Below are positions 1 through 13,100 of a stretch of DNA of 64,000 nucleotides, piece by piece (positions within the stretch are counted from its first letter, which is position 1; every line of letters begins with the position of its first letter). The notes under the pieces were generated by a model, which saw only the letters and a list, made by a program, of their open reading frames with translations, did no database searches and was not told the origin of the DNA. Position numbers and translations under genes: made by a program. This stretch comes from Amoebophrya sp. A120 (Eukaryota; Sar; Dinophyceae; Syndiniales; Amoebophryaceae): NCBI GenBank assembly GCA_905178155.1, contig CAJINV010000001.1, positions 11,092,311 to 11,156,310 of the forward strand, read 5' to 3'.

Positions 1-3000
1 GGAATAGGACTCTGCAGCTGCTCACGAGCACGATCGACAAGATTTCCCGGGAAGGGAGGGAGGTAGCGGCCAACTACACTGCGGGCGTTCCGGGCAGTCT
101 TCTCGCGAAGCTGGCCTCCCTCCAGGATGCTTGCTCCGAAGTGCATAAGGAACTTGCCTCGGCTGAAGCATCAGCGGCCGACGGCGGAACATCCGGCGCG
201 TGTCGCCTCGCTCAGGACGGGGAACGGCCACAACAGCGTGATAAAGCCACTGAAACCAATGTTATTGTAGCAGCGCCGCAGGGCGATCGTTTGATGGAGC
301 AGGCGGTGGAAGACGTCGCAGAGGGGTCTTCTGAACGCAAAACGTCAGCCAGCCAAGGAGTTCTTGATGCTAGTTCCTCAGCACAGAGAAAAACCGAGGT
401 AGTCCATGTTGCAACCAAGACGAGAAAAAAGACAACAAATTTTTCAGCTGCTGGAACTGGCGGCCCCGGGACCAAGACGTCACCACAAGTCGCCACAACC
501 AAAATAACTCAAGCGAAAAAGCAAGCGAATGACGGCAGCAGGGGAACAAGTGAAGAGGCAAACGATCGGGCTGTCGCGAGCAGCCACGAAGCTGCAAAAA
601 CTGCAGGCGTACACGAAGATGAACGCGTTCAACAGAGATACGAGGATGCAATTAAAGAGAAAGACACGTCCGCGCGCCCAGCGTTGAAAACAGCTGCGCG
701 CTCTAGTGCAGTCGGCCCGTCCGCCACTTCTGAGGCAAAGCCGGTGCAGCGCGGTGCGGCAGGTAAGACGCGAGCAAAGTCGCCTTTTGCCGGCCCACGG
801 CGGCCACCGACACCGCCGAGATCAGACAATGGAGATTGTCGGGGGAAGAAGGAAGGCTTAAAGATTTCGAGTCCGACGAGTAGAGGCGAGGGAACATCCT
901 TACCTGCGGAGGAGCACAGAGCAGGGGTGGATCGGGATGCGAGGGCAGCGAAACCGGAAATCGCTGCGCAACACCCACAAGGTGCAGGTAGGGCAGACAA
1001 TATCCAAATAGGACGAGGTATCGAAGATAGGCTTTTCTTTTTCTTGAACGCAGGCGAGCCTTTTTTCATCCTGTCAGAGCTGCTAGGAAAGAAGTTTGAA
1101 GTATTGCCAGCCTCCCCTAGTCAATTTTTTTGAGCCCTTCCGAAATTTACAATTTATTGTTCATAGTTTTCCAATAAAAAAATCCCTCACGACGACCTCC
1201 TATATTGGAGTTGCGGCTGCTCCCCGCGTTACATCACATCTACCATCATTGCAACGTGTTCAAATAGGTACAGGGAAATCCAGAAACACTTCCAGAAGCA
1301 AGTCCAGAAGCAAAGCCTCGTCATCGTCGAAAAAAGCTTCGCCCAATTCTCCAACCACACAGACAGGAGCCTCTCGCGTTTCCGAACGCGACCGTAAAAT
1401 GGACGAGCTCGCGCTCGCGGACAATCTGGCTGAGGGAATTGAAAAATCGCAGCAAAATGACCCGCGCGGGCAAAGAACAGCAGTGCCAGTTGCGCACCGC
1501 GTAGAAGCCCTCCCCGCAGGTACAAGCTGTTGATCATACATTGCAGCCTGCTAAATTCTTACCTAGCTGTCTTTATTTTTTCATCTACATTTTGTTTCTT
1601 CTTTCTTTGTCTTTTTGATCTTGACTATGACACATAAATCCTCAACCAACGATGAGAACACTGATCCACTCCAAAGATCCAAAGCACACCTAAACGGGCA
1701 CGAACGTCACTAGTTCAATTCTACTTGAGTGAGAAAGCTAGAGAACCTGAAACAGGCTAAGCCGGGCACAGACGTCACGGCTAGGAATGTGATGGATCCC
1801 GCAGGCCCCAGATTTGCCTGCGCGCATAGTACCATCGACCTTTACTCTTCCAATGAACCCCAGGGCCCTTGATGTCAGTATTGGCACATACACACAAACA
1901 TACCTTTCTGCATATCTGCACCACCTCGAAGAGGTGTTGCGTTTACTCGTAGCGAGTTCTACCTCGTCGTTGGTTAGTTCGCATCTTCACATTGACTGAG
2001 GTGTGCTCTGCTGTGTGTTTTTCTTTAGCGTTACAGCAAGGGTTGTAGCCTGGGTTTCCTCGGAAGAGGATAATGCTAATGCACGGGGACTACGACTACA
2101 ACGACTACCACCTCTATTATCATGCGTGAATAAATGCAAAATCAAAAATCAGATGATACCGACGGCTATCCAGCGAAACTCGAGGTATCTCGCACAGCCC
2201 ACTTTCTATATGGGCTGGTAGAAGGGCGCGGCGCGACAAAGCTTGCCTTTTTAGAATCTCCGGAAGCCCCACAGTATTTCAATGAGGTTGCGCGCCTTTT
2301 CGAAATTAAGCTTCGCGAGAGTGGTCTACCTGCACAATATCCACGGCTCTGCGAATACATGCGGATGCTAGTTGCCGAATACGTGCGCACCGGTGATTCG
2401 TCGATCCAAGTCGTGGGAGGTACTATTGGTCTGAACAATCCCAGTGCGGCAGCATCAGTGGCAGCTTCTTCCGGTAGTTCGGTACTTTTGCCGACGGATA
2501 CAACGTTAAGTGGTGCTGTCGAAGGACCGCGCGGAACTTCTGCCTCGTCGTCATGGAACAACAGACGGAAAGGCGCTGGCGCGGGAGGGGCGAAACACGG
2601 CAAAAGTGGTAAAGGGCAGAAGGACAACCGACGCGGTAGCAGAAGCGGGAGCGACGACCACGACATGGATGCGCTGGACGCGGCGAACCCCGAAAACGTT
2701 GCGCAAAAAATGGTCGAAATCTTGGGAATCGTCGCAAAAGTGCAGACGGGACTGCAAAGAGGTGTGCAATTCCTACGCCCCAGTTTCTACGCGAGGCTCT
2801 TGGCGCGAGAATTTGGAATGTTCGTGACCGAATTCAAGGCGCTCTACGACGAACTGCTGCGTACAACCTTAGCTAGGGGTGGAGCGCCACTGCGCCGCGG
2901 GGCGGCGGAAGCAGGAGACGGAGATCCTGCACAGGGATCATCTTCAAGTGGTCGGGACCACAGCAAGCCGAACAACCGCAAGAGGCACACCAAGACTGGA

Positions 3001-6000
3001 GGCACAAGTGGAGCTGCAACTACACCAGGAGCTGTCAGACCCGCCTCAGCTGGTGCTGCGTCCGCAGTTCCTCGTGCTGGGGACACGACCAGAATGCGGT
3101 TTCCCCGAGTTTGGTCGCGTAGCTTCTGGCGTTCTGTTGCTACACGTGCGCGCGGAGGTGGACGGCGCCAAGCTTTGCGACGCTTCGGGCGAGCGTTTGC
3201 TCAGTCCCGAGGTTTCACTCTCGGCTGCTCCGTCGTGATCGTCCGGTTTTTGTTCGACGCACTCATGGCAATTAACTACTTCATGGTCCTGGAACGGTCA
3301 CTGATTTTGCACAATGTGCCGCCCTCCCTGACGACTCCCTATATCGGCTCCGACGGGCAAATTCACGATCCGGTCAACGGCAACAGAGTCGTGGGTGTGG
3401 AAACCGACGGCGCGCCCCTGACCCACGGAGAAATGATTTGCTCGCATCTGCCGCGGCCCAGCAGTTGCGCAAATATTGTGATGGCGTCGGCAGCACAGCA
3501 GCTGCAGGGCTTGAGCGTGGTCGAGCGCGCGAACTTGTGCAACGACGCACTGTACGACATCGCCCGCTACGAGCAAGCTGCCATGCGTGTGAAGCAGGAG
3601 GCGGAGCGCAACGGACAGGAAGTGGAAACTCTCTTCGACACACCTCACGCAGACCTCGAGGCCAGCGAGCTGGATTCCACGTCTAAACGTTTCTTTTTCC
3701 GCCTGGTAAATTACTTCTACCCCCTGAGGAGCGACGTCATGTACCGTGGGGAAGAAAACGCGCCCAAGTGCACCACGCTGCAGGAATATTTGTCAGCCCA
3801 GCAGAACGCTGTCAAAGAGGCTCTCGGCAACCGCTTCGAACGGCACGTCTCCTGGGACGAACTACAGAAATTGGTATGTTTTTTTTCGTTTAAGTATATC
3901 AAATCATGACAGCCGGAGTTGAGCTCTAAGTAAACCACACTGGCGCGATTTAGCTCGTTGTCGAAGACCCGGTGGAGAATACTTTATCTCCATCTCGTCG
4001 GGATTTTCTTTACAGGAGGCGATGCTTGAGGCTGGAAAAAAATCACGGACGCAGCTCCAGAGGCAAGTGGCGGTTGCTGCAAAGAAGGCGCGCGAGGGCG
4101 AGAAGGGTCTCGGGAACGATGCAGAGTTGTACCAGGCAGCTGCTCTCAAGCGGAAGGCGGAGGAGGTGGATCTGACGAAGAGAAGAAGAAAAGAGGAGGT
4201 CATGAAGAAAAAGATCGAACATGAATGGTCGCGTTTCGCGCTTGGAAAGCGCAGTGGACTGGTGAACGTGGCCACCCGGGGGCGGTATGCGGTCGGTGAC
4301 GAGCGCCTGGGTGACGTAGTCGGTGCGGCGGCCTTGCGTAGTGCCGACGTTATTCTTGAGTGCCAGGGGCCGGATGCGGTCGAGTCTGAGAGTACCAGGG
4401 AAGCAGCTGTATTCCCCATTCTCGGCGCCCTGGCTTCGCCGCACGCCGCGACGATAATGGAGGCCGCTTTGGAGTACTACAAAGCCCACAATATTCGTTT
4501 CGATGGGACGACGGGCACCGAGGATCGGGTAGAAGATGGTCGAGCCAGTGCCTCCAGTGGCGGCTCAGACGGAGCGGAGCGTACTGCAGAGGGCACTTCT
4601 GCTCCACGTGCATCGGCTGACGAACTCACGGGTAACATAGCTGGCATGCCGAAGGGGCTGTCCGAACTCGCATCTAGAATTTTCGAAAATTTCTACTCCG
4701 ACGATTTCGTGTCCGCAATTTCCAGCACCCTGGCTCAACAAGACCAGGCCCGGGAACGCAACCAGTCTTTTGCGGTCATCGCGACACGGGAAATACTACG
4801 GGCGACCCAGGCCCCCGCGTTAGCGCAGGCGGCCGCGGATGCCGGGGCCGCACGGCAGGCAGCTTCCGCGTATTCGCCGCAGACAAACCTAGAAGTGTCG
4901 AGCCCAGCAACGCTATTTCGCGTGAAGAAATCTTCTTGCAAGCTTGTCTACAAGGACTCCAAAACCGGTCTGCTCTCTGGCAGCGATGTACAAACTAAAT
5001 GCAGGATATTTTGATTGTTTGCCTGTAAAAAAAATGCGCTAAGTAGTTACGTTTTTGTACGTTGCAGCTTCTGAATCTGAAACAAACTCAGCCCGGTAAG
5101 GACAGAGAAAAGTTTTACTGGAAGACTGTGCCATTGCCAGCTCTCTTTCTGGGAAAAAAAAATGTTGACGCAGACAAAAACTTCGCACCGCCAACAGGTT
5201 TTGACCGATACGGGGATTTTTCCGGGCAGAAATAGCCAGAGAGCAGACGAAGGCATCGAGCGAGCAGCAGCGTCTGCGGAGTTTTTGGAACGCACAAAAA
5301 ATTTGCGGGCCTCGCTTGATGCGGTCTCCTTTGTGGACCTTCGAGAAAAAGTATGAGGGAGAAGGAACACGTATGCCCCTGCCCCGAAAATCAAACACAA
5401 ACTCAAACATACAATTCTGCGCGCCATACACATCCTAGTGCACTCAAACGTAGGACGAGTAAAAAAAAGGCTAAAAAGTTTTTACAAGACGGGCACGGGC
5501 CCACATAAACAGCGGTTTTGAACAGTTGTATGGATGTATTTGTGCGTCTGTTGCTGTTGTATCATGCAATCATTGCACGACATCATCAACATGCATCGTT
5601 TTTTATGTTTCTACAGCAGGGTCCATGTAAATCTAAATGGTCACGCCTACGACAGCACGAGTACCAAAGAAAAAGAGATACGACGGCACGACGAGGTGGG
5701 CGGCTTCACGTTTTGCATGGCATACAAGCTTAAGCACAAAGACTTCCTAGAACCTCTACCGCGGTTCGAACTGCAGGCTCTGATCTCGCGGCACGGGCAG
5801 ATGCTCCGTGAGAAAGCACTGGAAGTGTACCGCGCGGAAGTTCCCGAGGCCGAACGCATCTCGCAGCAAGCCGAGGCACTGAAGGCACTCGCGGCCGGAA
5901 ATTCGCCAGACGAGATGATACAGATGGACCTGCCCGAGGCAGCTAGTACGAAGCACGGGGGGGCGCTTGATCTGGGAACCCTCTTGGAGCAAGATCCGAA

Positions 6001-8373
6001 GACGAGGGCGGATATTGAGGGAGCAGTGGCGATGCGCCACATGGTGCGCTTAGTGATAGAGAGCGGGGGAAACCCGGAGGTTCTATTCTTTACCTGGAAA
6101 ACGGCGTCCAAGCGCGATGCGGACGTTTTTCGCGACTTTACGTGGATGGCAGTGGAGGGCAAGGACCCTCTTCGTGTAAAGATGAAAGTCGATGGAGGAG
6201 GTGGACCGGCCTCAGTGCCTAGAAATAAAAACAAAAGAGGCACCAGTGCTGGTGCAGGAGGCGCACAGAAAGGTCCTCTTTCAGATCCACCGCGCCCTGC
6301 ATTCTCATGGACGGGGAACCTTGGAACAAACGTGCCCCGTGCTGCGATCGGGGAAGTCATCCAAAAGCATTTGGATAGAAACGCGGACGCCGTGCTGGCA
6401 GAGGAGGTACGCCCGCGAGAACTACAGCAGCTACGAGCGGGAAAGGAGGCAGAGCTGGCGCCTCGCGACGAAACAAGGCCTGTGGAGGAAAGCATGCTTG
6501 TCCCGCGCTCCGTCGGTGACCCAGCGATGTTCCGAAAAAGCCTTCTAGACCACGAGGACGTTCATATTGACGACACTGATGGTGCACCCGTTATACTGCC
6601 ACGTACGTCGACCAGCGAGGGGGCTAGAGAGAACGAAGCCGTCAAAGACGGAAACGAAACTTCAGGAGAACTCCAGCAGGAGAAAACAGGAGATGTTGAC
6701 CTGCTCGAGAGCCAAAGTGCCGGTAACGGGGCCAGCGCAACTTATAGCTGGCTTCACGACGCCCACGCCGGGCCGCCTTGGCCTTCAAGTTCGACGTCTA
6801 CGTCATTGTTGCCGAGCAGCGGCCTCCGATCTCTTGCAGACAGCAATCTTCTCGACAAAAGTGGGGGTGCTAGTTCGTTCTCCTCGACGAGGGACGAACG
6901 TGAAGTGGACCCACCAGGAGCTCCTGCTTCAGCAAAAAATGCAGCTTCTGGAAATGATGTTTATTCTCCAAGCCTGGCGGATAGAACCTCAAACTCCGCT
7001 CGTCAACATCTGGGTATTGAGAAGCGGATGGAAATACTAGACTCTGCTGCTGGGGCGCCGCGGCGACACCCTTCGGGGCTAGAGCGGTCCAAGACGTGGC
7101 AACCGCTGCCGGAGCTGCAGTACGTCGGCACAGACCCCGCCAAGCTCGACCCGCGCCTTCCTTTTCCCGAGAAAGTGAGGGAGGTTGCCGGCCCCATTCT
7201 TGACCAGTTTGCTGACCATTTTCGCCAACACGGGTCGCGAAGTGAGAAAGTGCACGCCATGAAGCTGCACCGTGTGGAGAAGACGCTGCGCAACGACCCC
7301 GTTGACGGGAGCTCTACTTCCGGCGCCAGCGCCATTACTCCGGAGGTCGAGGAGAAGCTGCGGGACGAGAGCCGTCGGAGCCCGTTGCCTATGTTCATGA
7401 TGTGTGAACTGGGCGAGGCGGAGTGCCAGAGTACGATCGCCGCCTGCGCGCGGAACATCCTCGGGCATGGAAAGACGGCCAAGATCAACTTCGCGTCGTT
7501 CACAATTCCCCCAGAGATCCTATGGCAATCTCAATCATTGACATTACATTGGTCGCTGTTCTTGCATGAGTTCTGCTTGGTTTGTCATGCAGAACCTCCA
7601 GCGGCAGCAGCACCGCCCACCGGCAGCAGCACGTGCATCTGCATGATCAAACAGACTCACATGACAAGCTTGGGACGCACTGCATAAATAGCATCAAAAT
7701 ATATTCGTTGTTGCAGAGTTCGATTTGTATATGCAAGGAGCAATGCGCAGAGCTCGAGCTTCGCCTGTATTTGTTTTCGCGATTGTCATGCAGTACAAAT
7801 CAGGCAGAGGCATCATAGTGGATGTAACAGCGATCAGTAGGACGTTTGAGAACGTCATAGACCGCGCAAAAGTACACATTTCCCTTTCACAAGAACGACA
7901 AGTTGAGCGACGAAGGCGTGGCGGCCACCTCATCTGCCGTCGCGGAGTTCCGGTTCGCGCTCGCGCGCGAAATGCTTGGCGTCCTGATGCGGCAGTACGT
8001 GCCCGCGAGCCAACGATTTTTGCTGCAGCTGGCAGACAGCGAACCGAACGAGATCAAGTCCGAACGTCTTCTGCCTTTCTTTACCAAGGGGTTCGACGGT
8101 GCGCACTGGTACCGGCTGGAGGGGCGTCGCTTGGCTCGGTCCGCGATTTCGCCGACCGGGTGGGTACCCGGAGGACTGTTGCGCGATGCGCTGAGCACAC
8201 CCTGGGAAGCCCACTTGCAGGACCCCAACGTAGCAAATAGTAACTACGCGGTTGATGTAGACAAACTCGGGGAGCCACCTGCGAGGCAATATTTCGTTCT
8301 CGCCGGCCTGTTGGAGCAAATTATCTCCAGCGGAGCGACCGACATTACTGTGGCGCTACTGGAAGAGGCATAA
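1..8373 (+). CDS. 3' part of a very large multi-exon gene, function unknown
   Basis: Coding is open from base 3, so the gene begins upstream of the window. Exons inferred from phase are <3-1017, 1268-1519, 2153-3873, 4016-4987, 5068-5350, about 5620-7519 and 7861-8373, ending in TAA. Introns at 1018, 1520, 3874 and 4988 are GT-AG and keep frame; the one at 7520 is TIR-bounded. The protein exceeds 2,000 residues. The first exons are Ala/Lys/Ser-rich and disordered. The 2153 exon has two helical blocks and one possible membrane segment (VVIVRFLFDALMAINYF). The 4016 exon starts with a Lys/Arg/Glu coiled-coil-like stretch. The 5620 exon is mixed helical and low-complexity. I recognise no domain. 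Two places are unsettled: an apparent one-base frameshift at the A9 run 5154-5162, and the phase of the 5350 to 5620 junction. It could in principle be two genes. Confidence 0.65.
7520..7860 (+). other. TIR-bounded non-canonical intron (CT...AG)
   Basis: The left end begins CTATGGCAATCTCAATC; the reverse complement of the right end begins CTATGACGTTCTCAAAC. Removing 7520-7860 joins ATC to ACC in phase 0 and gives the in-frame run PPEITAQKYTFPFHK. No GT lies at the left border. The termini match the introns at 22824, 34544 and 49645. Excision is inferred from the reading frame, not from transcripts. Confidence 0.55.
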
Positions 8374-10102
8374 GCTTAAGCGGAATGCTGGCGGCGTCGG
8401 CAAGTTGCGGGAAAGTTCGTTTTTAGACGGTCAGAGTCCACCGTCGAGAAGGAGGACAAGAGATGATTATAGAATAATGCTCTCAACACCGTCACCGCTC
8501 AATCTTTAGTATATGCACTACAACAACACTTCATCTTCACTTCAAGACTCAATTTTTCGTATCAGTTTGACAGACATTTTTGCACCCACATCTTTTTTCG
8601 GAAAATTTTCCTCGACGACAGGATCAGGAATAGAATACAGGTTTTTGTTTGACATTGACTTTCGGCCACCACAACCAAGGAGTGACTGGCCGTTTTCTAC
8701 TATTAGGGCAAGAGGCCGGCAAGGGCTCCTATTGGTTTATTTCGCAGACTCCGATTTGTACCATTCGAATTCCTCGAATGTGAAGGGTGGTTTTCATTTC
8801 CTACGTTTAAGAAAAACTTCACAGAATCCGAGAGCGAGAGCATCTACGTGCGTAGCCAACCTGGTTGTAGTGGTAGAAGCAGTACAGGTACACGAGGAAT
8901 CTTCATCATTCGTCATCTCCAAAACGCGATGGCGGACAAGGGCAATAGGACGAAATGCAAAGCTTCATGTCGGCCGCAACCGTGCTGGTATACTAGGCGA
9001 TGACCCCGTAGTTCGAAGCCTAGGTCTTGCAGTTTTAAGAGCCAATTTTCTTTGTCTCGACAATCACCAGCAAATGGCAAAGCATGTAGTGTGTGTCTAC
9101 GTGCGCCCTCGTGAGAAAGTAGAAGGATAATTCTCGTTTAGTAGTGCACGAGTTTGTCGAATCCTTTTATAGGCCTGCAATACTGAGGATTTCAAATAAA
9201 CTAGAGCTACGCAGTTTCACCAACGAATCTGCTATCGTTTCTTTCGGTTGAGAATATATAAACGCTGTGATAATTGCGAAAGCGAAAAGACCACGCCGCA
9301 AAAACTCATACATTCATCAATTGAGAAACAAACAAAACGACCAGCAGGCGTATCGACCTTCTTTGACCGACGGAAAGGTGCGGCAAGTGTTTTTTGAGAG
9401 CCATGATAGGGAGATTTCTCCAAGAGTCAAAATTCACTCACTTAATTCACTGTTCATAGTATGTAAGTAGTGTCCGAACTGTGTACCGCTAGCGGACGCA
9501 ACATTGTCATGCTTTGCTCACGTGACTGATGCATGAGTTGGTTGGAATGAAGGAAAACATCATGGAACTGCAAATATTAGCACAATAAGGAGCGGTCAAA
9601 GTGAGGAGGACCCACATAAGGCGGGCTCTCCGCGGGGGGTGCGCAGTCTACAATTCTTGTGTCTTTGATTTTATTGCAACATGCACATGCTTTCTCCATC
9701 TCCTGAGAAGCGGCACTGGCACTCCAACAATGAGGGAAAAAGGTAAGCTGTCTGAGAGGTAGTTTCGATGTTGAGAGGTGTTGTTCATGATGTGAAAAAA
9801 TGACCAAAGAGCAATTTTTATAGTAATTGCAGATAAGAATAAGACGACTACGACAGGAGTACTTAAATACAGTGCTCTTTTATTTCCTTCAGTCGGTACT
9901 ACTTCTACTTACAGCATAGTACGAGAATGGAGCCAGTAGCAGACAGATTTTCAAAAAGCGCATACGCATACGGTATTAAAATAAACCGGGGCGCTCCGCG
10001 AGAAAACTTTGCTAGCGTTCGTTCGTGACAAGCGTGAGTCCAACCACCGTGGGGAGCGTCGTTGCGTCTCGGTGCAGCGACGCGCGCGCGCTGGGCGAGC
10101 GG
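8374..10102. other. intergenic region, no supported gene
   Basis: The stretch is AT-richer than the flanking exons. An open frame at 8513-9130 on the + strand (205 codons, ATG start) is the longest, but its composition is unlike the neighbouring exons and I see no domain, so I do not call it. The promoter of the 10103 gene should lie near the right end; I see no clear motif. Confidence 0.5.
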
Positions 10103-13100
10103 ATGCGAATATCTCCCCGGCCGCGACGAATGTGGCTGCGCGACTTGCTAGTCGCGTTTATTGGGGCCGGTTTTTTGTTTTACGATCCTGCGTTGTCGAA
10201 GAAGCTTCTCGGCCACGACGATGAGTCAACACGGGACGGTGTAGAGGTTCTGACTGACAAGTACCCGAACGACGGGTCGAAAAATGAAAAGATTCTTGTT
10301 CCAGTATCCTTTTCAAAAGTATCGTATTCGTATTGCAAATAATGCATTACAAATCTTTTCATGATGTCAAATCCGCATTACAAATTTTATTTCTCATGCT
10401 GAGGAAATTTGTAATGCATTTATACGAGTACAATCCATATCGATATCCAGACGACACATTTATACTTTTGCAATCCATATCCAGACGACACAGACGATAA
10501 GCAGCTGCCCAGCGATGCGGAAGGTGGTGGGACCAAGGGGGCAAGAACGGCCGAACTACGAAGCGCAGAAGACTACTACAAGGAGTTTTTCCCGGGTGCA
10601 TACGAATCGGAACAATCTTCTTCGACGACTTCAGATGGCGAGGAGGATGTGCAGGATGAAGCATCAGAGGACGAGGACCCGGGAGGTGGCGAGGACACGA
10701 CGGGGGAGCAGGAGCACCTCCCCCTTTATGGTGCTGAGGACTTGCTGCGGCGGTCAGCACGCAACAGCACCAGTCAAAGCGGCCCTGTCGTGGTCGGCAA
10801 CAAGACCTCGTACCCCTACACAGAGGGACAAACGTGCGAGGACGGCAAGTCGTTTGTGGTGGAAGGGATGACGACGAGCTGGATCGGGCACGAGGCCAAG
10901 CCGCGCTTTTTGAAAACGCGCTGGTGGAGCCCCAAAATCGACGCGGACCCGGGTGGCTACGTGTACGCCGACACAACCGCGGTAATGCCCACGGCGGGAC
11001 GACTGAAGAAGTGGCGATTTCTGCCGGGCGCCACCGTGTCCGGGCCGACCCCGGCTACGTCGGCCAAACCCGCCTTGCGGCTCATGGTGAGACTGTTTGC
11101 AGTTTAGCTTTCATATGCAGAAGTTTCCTTTGCTGCTCTTTCGGTTTGGTTTTCATCTGCGAGATGAAAGCTGCTCGATATTTCTGATATACGCCAACAA
11201 GAAGAATCTGAATCTGAAATGGTTGCGGTGGTAGAGAAGACGATCAGAAGTTCACCGCTTATCGGTGCTCACTGCCCACCAGGTCTGGCGGCCAAGCGTT
11301 GGCAAGCCGGGTACGATGCCGGCCGCGAAGCAGCAGGCACTGTTCAACATGGAACTGGTGTGCGCTACCATTGCCACGTGGAAGCCACCCGCCGCAAGCA
11401 GCAAGCGGGGCGAGGTGGTCGAATGGGAGTATGAGAGCGTACAACTCAGACTCCACTCCTTCGGCCGAAGCGCAGGGACTGCAAAACTGCAGCATTTATT
11501 GCACAACAGACACAGAGCGATCATTCTGCAGGCACTGCAGTGCTGAGCTGATTTGGCTTTTACTAGGGTAGACTTTTCATGCAAAAACCTACGAGAATAC
11601 CGTAACAGTACTACTAGAACCAAAAAGAGGAAGGCCACTGCGGCGCTGCGGGTTCGTATTTTGATAAATTGACTTATGCTGTTGTAACTGTAAGTAGTTA
11701 TTGCGGGGTGGAAATTAGAGGAGGAGAGTTGTCCACTGTCATGCGGAGCACCCGAAGGACATAGAGTGCGAGGTGCGAAAGGGGGACTTGCTCGGCTGGG
11801 AAACGAGCCGGGGGAACCAGCGAGGCGGCGGCTCTTCTGCAATAGCTCCAGCCGTCCTGCAGTACGATGAAGCCAACATAGACAGCGCCGTGCGATACTT
11901 CGATCCGTCTCGCTTCGAAAAAGCAGGCGTGTCCACACCATCAAATGTCTATGCAATGGCCGTGGACAACACCGACAGCAGTTCCACCGCTTCTGGCAAG
12001 AAGAAAAATAATCCGGGCGCGTCTACTACTGCGAAGGCTTCGGCCCCGCCTGCCTTCATCAACGCTTTGCAAGTGGGCGTGGAACAGGAGTTCTCCAGTG
12101 GCGGGCTATCCCGGTTCTATTCCCTGGAGGCTCTGGTGGAACATCCGGACGGATCGTGTCGCGACAATGTCTGTGTTTGCGCCAACGGCATTGGCGTCGT
12201 CGGTGGTGTATGCATTGCAAAAGTGTCGTACTCTTGTTGTTAGTAGGGTAAATCTGCACTACATAGTAGAGAGACCTATAGTACTGACAGCGACTTGGCT
12301 CAAAGCTGTTGTAAAAGCTGGGCGAAAGCTATAGGGACCGACTTTTTTCGTGAATCTGCATGCTAGTGCAACCAGGACTTGGCCCAAAGTTGGGCAAAAG
12401 TTGGCTCAAAGCTCTAGACCTAAGCACTTTTTTGCTTCTATTTTCTTCTGAAGCGCGACACTATTGCAACAAACTTGTGTGATATGACCTCTAGACGTTT
12501 GCAGACAGTGAATTCTAAATCAGCATGGTGTGAGTGGGACAAGTTGGCTCAAAGTTGGGCCGAAGCTCTAGAGCTTTTTTTACAAAATGGCCCCAAAAAA
12601 GCTAGACGAATCAACTTCCCAGGCTTCCTATGAGGAAGAGGGGCGCCACGGGCCCAATAGCTTCATGCCAGTTGAGCTCTTCTGCAGTTCAATAACGACT
12701 GCGAAACTCCCCGTTGTAGCTACTTCTCCGGGCGGACTTTTTCTTTTTTATTTGTTTTAGTTTTGCCCGGGCGGCCGGCTGCGTAAAATAAAAACCTGGC
12801 CAGAAGAACGAACCGAAAAACAGAAACTCGCGCGCCCCCACTGCTTATACATTTCAAGCCCAGACGCGCCGCCGCTCCGGGCCAACGATCTGGACGCAAG
12901 AAAGCGTCGCCCCGGTCCCGCAAGCGAGCCGGGGCGCCGCCCTGCCCGGCCATCTTCTCTCTGGCTGCCTGGGGCCGGGGGCCCGGCTGCAACCGGAAAC
13001 AGAAAAGACAAGCCCCGGGCCCGGGGCGCGCCGCCTCCAAATGGTATGCGCATCGCCCCGGACCGTTTCCACTGATTGGCCAAGCACCCCGGCAAGAAGG

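Noticed and set aside
8513-9130. A 205-codon + strand open frame
   Set aside because: Its composition and codon use are unlike neighbouring exons, there is no domain or hydrophobic signal, and the length is possible by chance. Kept only as a remark under the intergenic region.
12284-12560. Spliced-leader relic or spliced-leader RNA gene
   Set aside because: Only nine bases match; the 5' CCGTAGCCATTT part, a donor site and an Sm-type element are not present.
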